Positions 1 to 7,819 of a stretch of 38,272 nucleotides of DNA are shown here, one piece after another. The stretch covers positions 1 through 38,272 of the forward strand of contig JAQCHP010000035.1 of assembly GCA_027619595.1 (NCBI GenBank), read 5' to 3'. The notes beneath the pieces are model-generated. The model saw nothing but the letters and a program-made list of their open reading frames with translations. It did no database searches and was not told the DNA's origin. Every line of letters begins with the position of its first letter. Within the stretch, counting starts at the first letter, position 1. A program made the translations under genes and the position numbers. The DNA comes from Planctomycetota bacterium (GTDB taxonomy: Bacteria; Planctomycetota; Planctomycetia; Pirellulales; Pirellulaceae).

Positions 1-97
1 GCAGACACCAGTTTCGAGGCATCCCCGCTTTTCTTAAATCCCACGTACCTAGATATAGCCAACTGCGGCGTATCGTCGCCTGGATCCCTCGCTCACG

Positions 98-137
98 CAG
101 CGGGTTACAAGCGAGACAAACTGAATGTAACCCGCTG
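98..137. repeat. Perfect 12-bp inverted repeat, possible terminator
   Basis: The arms CAGCGGGTTACA (98-109) and TGTAACCCGCTG (126-137) are perfectly complementary and are separated by 16 bases. The repeat lies about 60 bases beyond the stop codon of the minus-strand BBP7 gene, so a 3'-end hairpin for that transcript is the simplest reading. Neither strand has a T-run after the stem, so it is not a textbook intrinsic terminator. The remaining bases of 1-195 show no gene that I can support. Confidence 0.5.
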
Positions 138-195
138 GCGTAAAAGAGCCCAGAGTGCATGAACTGGCACGCCCAGAACCTACCGGACCGCGCAT

Positions 196-1413
196 CTAGA
201 ACCCAAATACAATCCCAAGGCTTGGACCGTGGATGATCGTATTGCCTCGGTGCTGTAGCTGGACCGGACCGGAAGCGGTCAGGTTGATGTCGTTGTTAAA
301 GTTCTGCGTGGCCAGGGCGACATCGGTTAACCAGACGGCATTGTATCCAGCACGCAAGGTCAAACGAGGGGTAAACTGATGATTACAATGCATCATCAAT
401 TCACCCAAGAAAGACGTATGATTCCCTTCATCCGTGCCATCAAACGATCCGATCGGCGCCGCAGCACTATTGGTACGCAGGAACGAGGATCGCAACTCGA
501 TATCGTTGGCATAGATGCCCGCCTTCCCCTCGAGGTCGACCCACGTGCGTGGCGTAGCTAAAAATTGCGACATGAACCCGACTTGGGGGCCGATCAGTTC
601 ATTCGTCGTCGTAAGCTGAATCGAGTTCCCCGTTCCGCCCGCCGGCAAATCGGATTGAGTGAGATAGGTGAGTGAATCATCCAAGCTGACATATCGAATT
701 CCCAGCAACAGTGACAGCTCTGCTCGTTCTTGAAATAGGTAGGGTTCTCCTTCGTTGTGTATCGAGGCGTGGGACAACCGATGCGGCGACCTCATCCGAA
801 CTCTTCGCCGCAGATTAATTTCTGCGTTGGAAAAACTTGATTCGTAGCCAACGGTGGCGAAGGTATTGAAATCAACGCCGGCGATCCCTTGTGGACTGCC
901 GAAGCCGCTAAATGGCGAATAAAGATTTCCAGCACCGGGCTGTGCGGGACGGGTAATCGCATCAAGATTCCGCACCGCCATGGTATCGCCCCAACCGAAC
1001 TCGCCAAAATAGGTCCCTTCGAGACGATACCAGTCTCCGAGCGACCGTCCGACGACCAGCCGAGTACCCGCGTCAAAATCGATATCAAAATTATCGCTCC
1101 TCAGGACGTCAGCACCATTCGTACCATTCCTTTGGAATACGACATCGGAAGTTTCATCGCGATACAGTCCCAGCACTTCTGCCGAGGCGTACCAAGTCGG
1201 GAGCTGATTCGTGGGGCACGTTACAGGAATACAGGAATCACTGACACAACCGCGCGGTTAATGCCAATAGAGATTGAACCCGGGCATTGTCTCCAGCAGC
1301 GGTTTGTCGGCGGGACAAGCCTGTGCGAATAAACGTGTGCCCTGAGTGACCAAGGCGAGCGTCAATCCTAAGGCGAACGCCAGCGAGGTCGACCAGAAGT
1401 TCTTTCGCACCAT
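196..1413 (-). pseudogene. BBP7 family outer-membrane beta-barrel protein, interrupted by an in-frame stop
   Basis: Read from ATG 1413, this frame encodes a signal peptide (MVRKNFWSTS, a hydrophobic core, then a likely cut after LFAQA), about 19 further residues, and then a TAA at 1258-1260 in codon 52. The same frame continues without another stop to the TAG at 196. It includes a segment reading WYASAEVLGLYRDE, alternating strand-like stretches such as LLLGIRYVSLDDSLTYL and LTLRAGYNAVWL, and ends in Phe (IVFGF), as outer-membrane barrels usually do. Planctomycete BBP7 proteins have this plan: a signal peptide, a barrel entry shortly after it, and about 400 residues in all (405 here with readthrough). 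The only start after the stop is GTG 1176, which would give a 326-residue protein with no export signal. AAGGA sits 9-10 bases before ATG 1413 and a TGA lies in frame just upstream, which supports that start. I therefore call it a pseudogene or a sequencing error. The family assignment is moderately sure and the stop is certain in the sequence given. Confidence 0.75.
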
Positions 1414-1653
1414 GACCACTCATCCTTGCTTGCAGGTGCTCGACAGCAGCCCAGGTCGGAGTCACGGACTTGTCGCACAAAGCAACCGTCCTTACCCGAC
1501 AATCAGGATCGACAGAACAAGACGTCGACGCCAACACCATCGACCTGCGCGGAACACCCGTCACGTTCATCATGAATCAACAAGAAATGCGCCAGCAGGT
1601 GCGACGAACGCGTGCTTTTTGGAGATGAATGGAGAAGGTCGGGCAAGACGCTA

Positions 1654-2712
1654 CTAAGCCGCTCGTCGCGCAGATGAGGCTAGCAGTCGTTCGCAAGCTC
1701 CACAGACGCGTGCCACATCGATGTCTTGCATGGACCGATTTTGTGGACTCTTGGGCCATCGAAAGCGTTCTTTGTCACGGCTTTCTACCACTTCGTGTCG
1801 TTCGCCATACGGTCCGCATATTTCCGGTTGCGTTGGCCCGTAAAGTCCTACGCAAGCTGTTCCGACTGCCGCCGCTAAGTGCAGCGGGCCCGTATCCGAT
1901 GCGACACAGAGTCGCGCTTGTCGACAGAGAGATGCCAATTGCAAGAGCGTCGTGGCGGGAGCGGTCACGGCATGACCGCCGGAGCGCAAGGCCACATCCT
2001 GCGAAATCCGGAATTCCTCCGGTCCGTGCCAGACCACCAGCGACGGAAGTCGATAGCGTTGTCCGAGAAAGCGAGCGAGTCGAGCGAAGCGTTGGGCGGG
2101 CCAGATTTTCGACGGCCATCCGGCCCCACAATTCACCAATGCGTAGTGGCCAGGGGGGAGATGTGCTTGCCGCAAGATCTCCCGCGCTTGCTGATCGACT
2201 TCGGCTGAACGTGGGACAACAAATTCCACTTCGGGCGACACGACGTCCAAGCCACGCAAGAGCTGTAGATATCGCTGCACGACGTGGGAAGGTTCCGCGC
2301 GGATTACTTGGTTATTCAACCACGGTGCCAATTCTCGGCCGAAGGGACGTGCGAGCCCAATGCGACGATCAGCCCCAGAAAGCCTGGCCACCAAAGCGCT
2401 CTTGGTGAGGCTTTGTGGATCGAGGCTGACATCGGCGCCGAAGGCGGCCAGTCGTGCCCGCAATTGGAAAATCCCTGTTACGGAACGCAATTCGTTGCGC
2501 CGAACGATAATGAGCTCATCGAGCTGGGGATGCCCACGGAGCAATTCGGCGGGACCAGGCTGCGTGGCCCATGCCAATTTTGCCTCGGGGAATTTCCGTC
2601 GCAACGCTGATAGCAACGGCAGCGTGTGAATGCAGTCACCGATCGCACTGAGTCGCGATATCAATATTCGCTTCGGTTGTTCGACCGCGGAAGATTTCGA
2701 CCTAGCTGACAT
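1654..2712 (-). CDS. Glycosyltransferase family 9 (heptosyltransferase-like)
   Basis: This 352-residue protein has the two-domain GT-B plan of ADP-heptose:LPS heptosyltransferases. The N-terminal donor-side opening is RILISRLSAIGDCIHTLPLL (about residues 15-34). A C-terminal nucleotide-sugar motif, SDTGPLHLAAAVGT, followed by VGLYGPT, lies at about residues 272-294. The motif NCGAGWPSKIWP in the middle is also typical. The family adds sugars to lipopolysaccharide core or related envelope glycans at the cytoplasmic face of the inner membrane. The exact sugar cannot be told from sequence. The gene begins 30 bases after the DUF4254 gene and is probably co-transcribed with it. The BBP7 barrel gene follows 240 bases downstream, so the cluster looks envelope-related. 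The family call is firm and the substrate is unknown. Confidence 0.9.
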   Translation of the reverse strand: MSARSKSSAVEQPKRILISRLSAIGDCIHTLPLLSALRRKFPEAKLAWATQPGPAELLRGHPQLDELIIVRRNELRSVTGIFQLRARLAAFGADVSLDPQSLTKSALVARLSGADRRIGLARPFGRELAPWLNNQVIRAEPSHVVQRYLQLLRGLDVVSPEVEFVVPRSAEVDQQAREILRQAHLPPGHYALVNCGAGWPSKIWPAQRFARLARFLGQRYRLPSLVVWHGPEEFRISQDVALRSGGHAVTAPATTLLQLASLCRQARLCVASDTGPLHLAAAVGTACVGLYGPTQPEICGPYGERHEVVESRDKERFRWPKSPQNRSMQDIDVARVCGACERLLASSARRAA

Positions 2713-2742
2713 ATCCAGTTACTTCCCAAATGTCCCGAGAAA

Positions 2743-3345
2743 TTAGGCAACTTTCTTGTCCGACTGGTAGAGATATGGGTTCAATGTAGGATCGTTGTAC
2801 ATCTTGAGCTGCCGGTAATTCAAGTGTCGCTTTTCGCCCGACCGAATTGCATCGAGCAATCGCTGTAACGCGAGCGATAAATCGTCTCGCTGCTGTCGGC
2901 ATACGGTCAATTTGCTGTGGCAACCTTGTCGGTGCTCCGCAGTCGCATCCTGACGCTTACACTGTTCATCTAAGTGGTAAATCCTCAGGGAAATTATCGA
3001 CAATCGATCAATGGCACTCCCTGGGGTCTCTGTGTTGTGTTCAGCGTCGAACCGATGGGTAATCCGGTGCTGCTGAAGTTCGCCCGATATCCAATCGTCG
3101 ACTTTTTCAATCCAATCGTTCCTCTGTTGGTTGAATCGGTCGATTGAGCGTTTGACTGTGGCAATATTTGCATCGGAGACGTCAGGGCTGCGTGCTATGT
3201 CTTCCTGGTGCCAGAGTTGAAAATTAAATCCATGCTGAACACAGATCGTACCGAGGATACCCGTATAGGGATGATCTAATTCTTGCGCATGCCATCGAAC
3301 AACCATTTCGTCATGCAACTTCAAAATTTTTGGCACGTGAATCAT
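2743..3345 (-). CDS. DUF4254 domain-containing protein
   Basis: A soluble, helix-rich protein of about 200 residues with no signal peptide or membrane segment. It carries the characteristic DUF4254 blocks: LWHQEDIARSPDVSD near the N-terminus, VKRSIDRFNQQRNDWIEKVD in the middle, TPGSAIDRLSIISLRIYHLDEQ after it, and YRQLKMYNDPTLNPYLY at the C-terminus. The frame is open back to ATG 3381, but ATG 3345 is preceded by AAGGAG with eight bases spacing and gives the usual family length, so I prefer it. The biochemical role of DUF4254 is not known to me. Its place 30 bases before a GT9 glycosyltransferase suggests a role in glycan assembly, which is inference from position only. Confidence 0.88.
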   Translation of the reverse strand: MIHVPKILKLHDEMVVRWHAQELDHPYTGILGTICVQHGFNFQLWHQEDIARSPDVSDANIATVKRSIDRFNQQRNDWIEKVDDWISGELQQHRITHRFDAEHNTETPGSAIDRLSIISLRIYHLDEQCKRQDATAEHRQGCHSKLTVCRQQRDDLSLALQRLLDAIRSGEKRHLNYRQLKMYNDPTLNPYLYQSDKKVA

Positions 3346-3413
3346 GGGCACCACTCCTTGAATTCGACTTACTTTTTCCATTCGCTCGGGAATTTTCCCC
3401 AGGGTCGGCGCGG

Positions 3414-3443
3414 ATCTTAGAGCAATTTCGTATCTACCTGCAA
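3414..3443 (-). promoter_or_regulatory. Candidate promoter for the DUF4254-GT9 unit
   Basis: On the minus strand TTGCAG (3443-3438) and TAAGAT (3419-3414) are separated by 18 bases, a weak match to a housekeeping -35/-10 pair. It lies about 70 bases before the preferred start codon at 3345. The match is modest, so this is only a candidate. Confidence 0.3.
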
Positions 3444-3494
3444 TTGCGATTATGTTGGCGAATGTCGCGCATCGTTGGGTACATCCAGAGGTAC

Positions 3495-3535
3495 AAAAAA
3501 AAAAGCCCCCGGAAAGGCTCGGTTCCCCGGGGGGC
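3495..3535 (-). terminator. Intrinsic terminator on the minus strand
   Basis: GCCCCC (3505-3510) pairs with GGGGGC (3530-3535). GGAA (3511-3514) continues the stem with TTCC (3523-3526), leaving a three-base bulge and an eight-base loop. On the minus strand the stem is followed at once by ten T residues (complement of 3495-3504). This is a textbook Rho-independent terminator for transcripts coming from higher coordinates. The nearest protein gene it could serve is the sulfite reductase, whose stop is 360 bases away, or an RNA encoded in between. Confidence 0.85.
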
Positions 3536-3894
3536 GGGGGATTCCGTTATTTCCGGGAGCGATTGGACGAAACAGACCGCTCGGTCGTATCTTTTTTATG
3601 CCGTGAAGCACAGCGAACTTGGGCTTCCATGCCCGCGTTCGCCGCTAGCGGCTCGCAGAATTCCCCGCAGGAACTCCCGATGCGAACTCGCGATAGTTGC
3701 CCTGGCCCTTGGTACGGTTAGCTCAACATCCTGTCTCGCCGCCGCCCGACCAAAGAACTTGCTTAACGAGGCGGGAGAATACGCCAACGCCTACCTACGG
3801 GTCAAGGCAAGTTTTTGAATGTTCTTCGTAAGGTAGGTGACCCAACGTGCTGGCATGCTACCAATACGTTGGGTAGGTCCAATTGACCAATTTC

Positions 3895-5604
3895 CTAACG
3901 AAATTTTTCAGAGAATTCAGCGAGTTTTTCTTGGCCTTGTCGAAAACAAAAATCACCCAATGTCTCGTTAGGTTCGCGTTGGCTCTTAAAGAACGCCAAC
4001 ACTGGCCGTAAGGTAGGGACAATGTCGTCAGCCGCTACGAGATCTTTGTAGACAAAGTTGAGACGGTCGCCGAGCCGTCTCCCGCCCAAGTACACCGTGT
4101 ATTTACCGAGAGTCTTTCCGACCAGGCCGATATCGGAATTGTAAGGCCGCGCGCACGCATTGGGGCATCCGGTCATGCGGACCGTGAATTCATCGCGGTC
4201 CAAAGCCAGTTTCGCCAATTCGACTTCCAACTGGTCGATAATACCCGGTAACGCTCGTTCTGATTCGGTAATCGCCAATCCACATGTGGGCCAAGCGACA
4301 CACGCCATCGACCAACGCCGCACCGTAGAGATATCTTCCGACAACGGCACGCCGGCGTCTCGTAAGATGGTTTCTAATTCCAGGCGACGGTCAGGAACGA
4401 TATCCGTAAACAGGATACTCTGGTGCGAGGTTAAGCGAATTTCTGACGGGAATTCGCGACAGATCCTTCTTAACGCCGACTTGAGCTTCATTTTCTCATT
4501 GTCGACAATACGGCCGTTTTCGATATTCAGCCCGTAATACAACAAGCCGTCGCCTTGCTCGCGCCAACCGATATGATCATCGAAGCCTGTGACATCCGCA
4601 GCAGTGGGAGGAGTCAACGCGCGACCGTAGTACTCTTCGACTTTAGCGCGGAAGGCGTCCAGGCCCCAGTTGTGGATTAAGTACTTCAGTCGAGCAACTT
4701 TGCGGTCCTCGCGATTGCCAAAATCACGTTGCACGCACACGACGGCTTCTGCCACAGCAACGGCTTGGTCCGGGGTAACGAAAGCCAGTTTCTTCGCCAA
4801 TGCCGGAAACGTCTTGACGGCCGTCGGCGTAACTCCCATGCCGCCACCGACGAGCACATTGTAGCCTTCCACGCGCCCGCCCACACAAATGGCCATGAAG
4901 GCGAGGTCATTGGTATACATATCAACACAGTTGTCGTCTGGCAGACCGACGGCCGTTTTGAATTTGCGTGGCAAATACGTCTTGCCATAGATTGGTTCGA
5001 TGACCTCGTCTGGACCGCCACCCACCAATTCCTTTTCACCGTTCTCGGGATGCGTTAGCCAGATTTGGTGATAGGATTTCGTACGCGGCGCGAGATGCTC
5101 AGTCAATGCATCGGTGAGATTTTGCATTTCCTGATGAACTGGGTCGTTGCGATGTGGCGCAGGGCAGCACATGACGTTTCGCTGTAGATCACCGCATGCG
5201 CCCAGAGTTGTCAACTGCACGGAATTAATGCGTTCAATGACCGGCTGCAGCCGGTCCTTCAAGATTCCATGCAACTGCAGCCCCTGGCGACTCGTAACAC
5301 GGAGGGTGGTATCACCCAATTCGTCACACAAGTCCAACTCTGCCAGCAACTGACGACTGGTAAGCTTACCCCCTGGAATACGAGTCCTTACCATGAAACT
5401 GTAGTATTTATCGCGCCCCATCGCCCGAGCCTCCTTACGGAGATCCCGATGGTCCTGCTGGTACGTGCCATGGTGCTTGAGGAGGTGGGTGCTTTCCTTG
5501 CTAAAAAACGGGTTTTCGTCTTTCAGTTCTGCGGGAATCGTCCCCTGTAGGTAGTGGCTTTCAAGTTTGGTTTGTTCGACCGGGTTCAAATTTTCTTCGG
5601 ACAT
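3895..5604 (-). CDS. cysI: Sulfite reductase, siroheme/[4Fe-4S] subunit (CysI-like)
   Basis: A 569-residue siroheme protein that reduces sulfite to sulfide in assimilatory sulfur metabolism. It has the duplicated ferredoxin-like and catalytic halves of the sulfite/nitrite reductase family. The cluster and siroheme ligands are all visible: Cys435 and Cys441 in ACVAWPTCGLAITESER, and Cys480 and Cys484 in RMTGCPNACARPY. This is the C-x5-C / C-x3-C pattern, offset by one residue from E. coli CysI. The N-terminal half has RVTSRQGLQLHG and GDLQRNVMCCPAP, which contact siroheme and substrate in relatives. The frame is open to ATG 5685, but homologues begin near SEENLNPVEQTKLESHYLQG, so I chose ATG 5604. 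No flavoprotein subunit gene is adjacent, so the electron donor (NADPH flavoprotein or ferredoxin) is open. An assimilatory nitrite reductase of the same fold is the alternative. Confidence 0.88.
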   Translation of the reverse strand: MSEENLNPVEQTKLESHYLQGTIPAELKDENPFFSKESTHLLKHHGTYQQDHRDLRKEARAMGRDKYYSFMVRTRIPGGKLTSRQLLAELDLCDELGDTTLRVTSRQGLQLHGILKDRLQPVIERINSVQLTTLGACGDLQRNVMCCPAPHRNDPVHQEMQNLTDALTEHLAPRTKSYHQIWLTHPENGEKELVGGGPDEVIEPIYGKTYLPRKFKTAVGLPDDNCVDMYTNDLAFMAICVGGRVEGYNVLVGGGMGVTPTAVKTFPALAKKLAFVTPDQAVAVAEAVVCVQRDFGNREDRKVARLKYLIHNWGLDAFRAKVEEYYGRALTPPTAADVTGFDDHIGWREQGDGLLYYGLNIENGRIVDNEKMKLKSALRRICREFPSEIRLTSHQSILFTDIVPDRRLELETILRDAGVPLSEDISTVRRWSMACVAWPTCGLAITESERALPGIIDQLEVELAKLALDRDEFTVRMTGCPNACARPYNSDIGLVGKTLGKYTVYLGGRRLGDRLNFVYKDLVAADDIVPTLRPVLAFFKSQREPNETLGDFCFRQGQEKLAEFSEKFR

Positions 5605-5645
5605 GTTATTTTTGGACGGCTCACGTGAAAGAAGCAGAAGAACGG

Positions 5646-5695
5646 ACGGGGCCACACGGACGTAGCGATTCCCGGCCCCGTACATTGTGGCCGGG
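5646..5695. promoter_or_regulatory. Two overlapping, mutually exclusive hairpins between cysI and pgpA
   Basis: ACGGGGCC (5646-5653) can pair with GGCCCCGT (5674-5681). CCCGGCC (5671-5677) can instead pair with GGCCGGG (5689-5695). The two stems share 5674-5677 and cannot form together. They lie 42 bases or more before the cysI start on the minus strand and 70 or more before pgpA on the plus strand. They could be a switchable leader or simply GC-rich repeats. Confidence 0.4.
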
Positions 5696-5765
5696 ATAAA
5701 TTCTTGGTCAATACAAGTTCGGCCAATCTAGGGCCCTCAGCAGGAAAAAAAACGGAACGATACGC

Positions 5766-6266
5766 ATGGGGACAGCTTCGCCACGGGGTACGCAATCGGA
5801 TACGGACCGAATCCTCTCTTGGTTTGCGACTTTGGGCAGCGTCGGCACTTTTCCGGGAGGCCCAGGCACGTATGGGGCTGCCCTGGGGGTTGGCGCCTAT
5901 GTCTGTTTAGGATGGTTGCCACCATCGTTTGTGTTTTTCGTGGGGATCGCCGCGTGCGTGATTGGCGTTCCGATCTGTGGGGCCGCCGCACGGCATTTCG
6001 CCACAGGCGACCCATCCCAAGTAATTTGGGACGAATTCGCCAGCGTGCTGTTATTGTGTACCTGTCTCCCAACTACCGTGACGAGCCAAGCGTGGGGACT
6101 ACTACTAGGATTCTTGCTCCACCGAGCATTTGACATCTTCAAACCTCCACCGGTCGCACAATTCGAGCAGTTGCCGGGTGGCTGGGGCATCATGGCAGAC
6201 GACTTGATGGCTGGACTTTATGCGTGGCTGATCCTGCAAATCCTACCTCAGGCATTTGGCCAATAG
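5766..6266 (+). CDS. pgpA: Phosphatidylglycerophosphatase A
   Basis: A 166-residue inner-membrane enzyme that removes the phosphate from phosphatidylglycerophosphate to give phosphatidylglycerol. The PgpA signatures are present: an N-terminal stretch with GTFPGGPGTYGAALG (about residues 27-41), the acidic motif DPSQVIWDEFAS in the middle, and FDIFKPPPV followed by LPGGWGIMADDLMAGLYA near the C-terminus. Three to four hydrophobic segments separate them. The gene is divergent from cysI. It is followed after 21 bases by folD, so the two probably share a transcript. No strong ribosome site precedes ATG 5766 (CGGAACG is closest), so a slightly later start is possible. Confidence 0.9.
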   Translation: MGTASPRGTQSDTDRILSWFATLGSVGTFPGGPGTYGAALGVGAYVCLGWLPPSFVFFVGIAACVIGVPICGAAARHFATGDPSQVIWDEFASVLLLCTCLPTTVTSQAWGLLLGFLLHRAFDIFKPPPVAQFEQLPGGWGIMADDLMAGLYAWLILQILPQAFGQ

Positions 6267-6287
6267 AACTCCACAGGAATTTGGGTC

Positions 6288-7181
6288 ATGACAGTGAAAC
6301 TCTTATCCGGAACTCAGCTAGCAGCGACTTTGCGAGAAGAGCTCAAAGCCGAGGTATCGCAATTCATCGATCGCCATCAGATCAAGCCGACACTGGCCGC
6401 CGTTTTGGTAGGAAACGATCCTGCCAGTGAAGTCTACGTACGTAACAAACATCGTGCCTCGCAATCGATCGGAATGAACAGCCAACTGCACCGGCTGGAT
6501 TCCACGGCCTCGATGCACGAACTCCTTTCGCTGGTCAACCGCCTCAATGCGGACCCTGATGTCCATGGAATCCTAGTCCAGTTGCCACTACCGAAACCGT
6601 TGGATGCCACCAGTGTGCTAGACAGTATCCATCCCGACAAGGACGTCGACGCTTTTCATCCTGAAAACGTCGGGCGTATATTGCAAGGACGTCCTCGATT
6701 TTTGCCTTGCACGCCGCATGGGGTTCAACAATTGCTGATCCGCAACAGCATACCCATCTCAGGGCAGCACGTGGTCATTGTGGGGCGCAGTGACATCGTG
6801 GGCAAACCGCTGGCAGCCATGTTAGTGCAACGTCAGTGCGGCTACGGCCCCAACGCTGTCAACGCGACTGTGACTGTTTGCCACACGGGCACACGGAACC
6901 TGTCAGAAATCACCCGATCGGGCGATATTCTTGTCGCCGCGGTGGGACAACCCCGGTTCATCACCGCAGAGATGGTGCGTCCAGGCGCGACGGTGATCGA
7001 CGTGGGAATTAACCGCGTGGGAGACAGTTTGGTGGGCGACGTCGACTTTGCAGCGGTTTCGCCGATTGCCGGCGCCCTATCGCCTGTACCAGGTGGCGTG
7101 GGCCCGCTAACCATTGCTATGCTACTGCGCAATACGCTCGTGGCAGCGCAGCTCCAGGCAACGTCCCGCGCCGGAGAATAA
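6288..7181 (+). CDS. folD: Bifunctional methylenetetrahydrofolate dehydrogenase / cyclohydrolase
   Basis: A 297-residue cytosolic enzyme that interconverts 5,10-methylene-, 5,10-methenyl- and 10-formyl-tetrahydrofolate. The catalytic Tyr50 and Lys54 lie in SEVYVRNK. Other family blocks follow in order: LVQLPLPK, KDVDAFHPENVGRI, PCTPHGVQQLL, then the NADP-binding VVIVGRSDIVGKPLAAML, and the C-terminal PVPGGVGPLTIAMLLRNT. The length is normal for the family. AGGAA sits 10 bases upstream of ATG 6288. It is the second gene of a likely pgpA-folD-SET unit. Confidence 0.96.
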   Translation: MTVKLLSGTQLAATLREELKAEVSQFIDRHQIKPTLAAVLVGNDPASEVYVRNKHRASQSIGMNSQLHRLDSTASMHELLSLVNRLNADPDVHGILVQLPLPKPLDATSVLDSIHPDKDVDAFHPENVGRILQGRPRFLPCTPHGVQQLLIRNSIPISGQHVVIVGRSDIVGKPLAAMLVQRQCGYGPNAVNATVTVCHTGTRNLSEITRSGDILVAAVGQPRFITAEMVRPGATVIDVGINRVGDSLVGDVDFAAVSPIAGALSPVPGGVGPLTIAMLLRNTLVAAQLQATSRAGE

Positions 7182-7250
7182 TAAAATCGATCGTCTTGTC
7201 CACATCCACGGATATACCCATTTAACTTTGCCCTGACGTTTAGGAGCCCC

Positions 7251-7682
7251 ATGTCCCGTTCATCTCAAGGTCCCCATTTGCCCGTAGTTGTCCGCCAGTC
7301 GGTAGTTGGATTCGGTGTTTATGCACGACGTTGTCTCAAACGAAATACGCGCGTGGGAAGGATTCGCGGCCAGATTATCGACGACGTAGGTTACAGTTCT
7401 GACTATTGCATGGAGTTGGGGGGGAGCCTTTCGCTGGAGCCATCCTATCCTTTTCGTTATCTGAACCACTCCTGCGAACCGAATTGTGAAATCATCCAAT
7501 GGGAATATGAAGGAAATCGCTCGGAGCTATGGCTGCACACACGGCTCCCGGTGGAAGCGGGCGAAGAACTAAAAATCGACTATTCTTGGCCGGCCGAATC
7601 GGCGATCCCCTGCCTTTGTGGCTCACCGAATTGTCGAGGCTGGATTATTGACCCGATCGAACTACCTTTGATACGGGCCTAG
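7251..7682 (+). CDS. SET domain-containing protein (putative protein-lysine methyltransferase)
   Basis: A 143-residue protein that is little more than one SET domain. The cofactor and active-site motifs are visible: GFGVYARRCLKRNTRVG at the N-terminus, RYLNHSCEPNCEI in the middle, GEELKIDYSW with the expected active-site Tyr, and a post-SET-like zinc site CLCGSPNCRGWI. SET proteins transfer methyl groups from S-adenosylmethionine to lysines. The target in a bacterium is unknown, with ribosomal or nucleoid proteins as possibilities. The start is well supported by TAGGAG five bases before ATG 7251. It lies 69 bases after folD. A link with folate one-carbon metabolism is possible but is positional inference only. 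Confidence 0.88.
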   Translation: MSRSSQGPHLPVVVRQSVVGFGVYARRCLKRNTRVGRIRGQIIDDVGYSSDYCMELGGSLSLEPSYPFRYLNHSCEPNCEIIQWEYEGNRSELWLHTRLPVEAGEELKIDYSWPAESAIPCLCGSPNCRGWIIDPIELPLIRA

Positions 7683-7819
7683 CGTTTACGCGAGAGAGGC
7701 CACATTGAAACAAAGAAGCATTTACAAGTCGCCGCAGTTCAAGTTGCCTCGACAGCCATTTGCAGACAATTGACACTGTCGTCGATTCGCATCGCAACCT
7801 GACGTTCCACAGGGACCTC

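Larger units (their letters stand above)
3346..3894. other. 549-base stretch without a protein gene; structured
   Basis: I see no convincing protein gene here. The open frames present have no recognisable family features. The stretch does hold many inverted repeats besides the terminator and the weak promoter. One is a stem GCGAAC-GGGC / GCCC-GTTCGC (3613-3642) with a six-base loop. Another is a 12-base palindrome GCCGCTAGCGGC (3641-3652). A third is GACCG/CGGTC (3575-3586), followed five bases later on the plus strand by six T (3592-3597). The last is ACCCAACGT/ACGTTGGGT (3840-3874), just after the sulfite reductase stop. This may be a long structured 3' untranslated region or an independent small RNA. 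Confidence 0.55.

Noticed and set aside
1238-1573. 111-residue minus-strand frame over the BBP7 signal peptide region
   Set aside because: It overlaps the signal-peptide coding part of the BBP7 gene in another frame and has no membrane, motif or ribosome-site support.
1629-2610. Several plus-strand frames of 89-259 residues opposite the GT9 gene
   Set aside because: The minus-strand GT9 gene has full family motifs along its whole length. The opposite frames are Arg/Pro-rich shadows.
3330-3818. 162-residue open frame on the plus strand in the cysI-DUF4254 gap
   Set aside because: It runs through the terminator and all the inverted repeats, has odd composition and overlaps the start of the DUF4254 gene. 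It is better explained as chance openness in GC-rich structured DNA.
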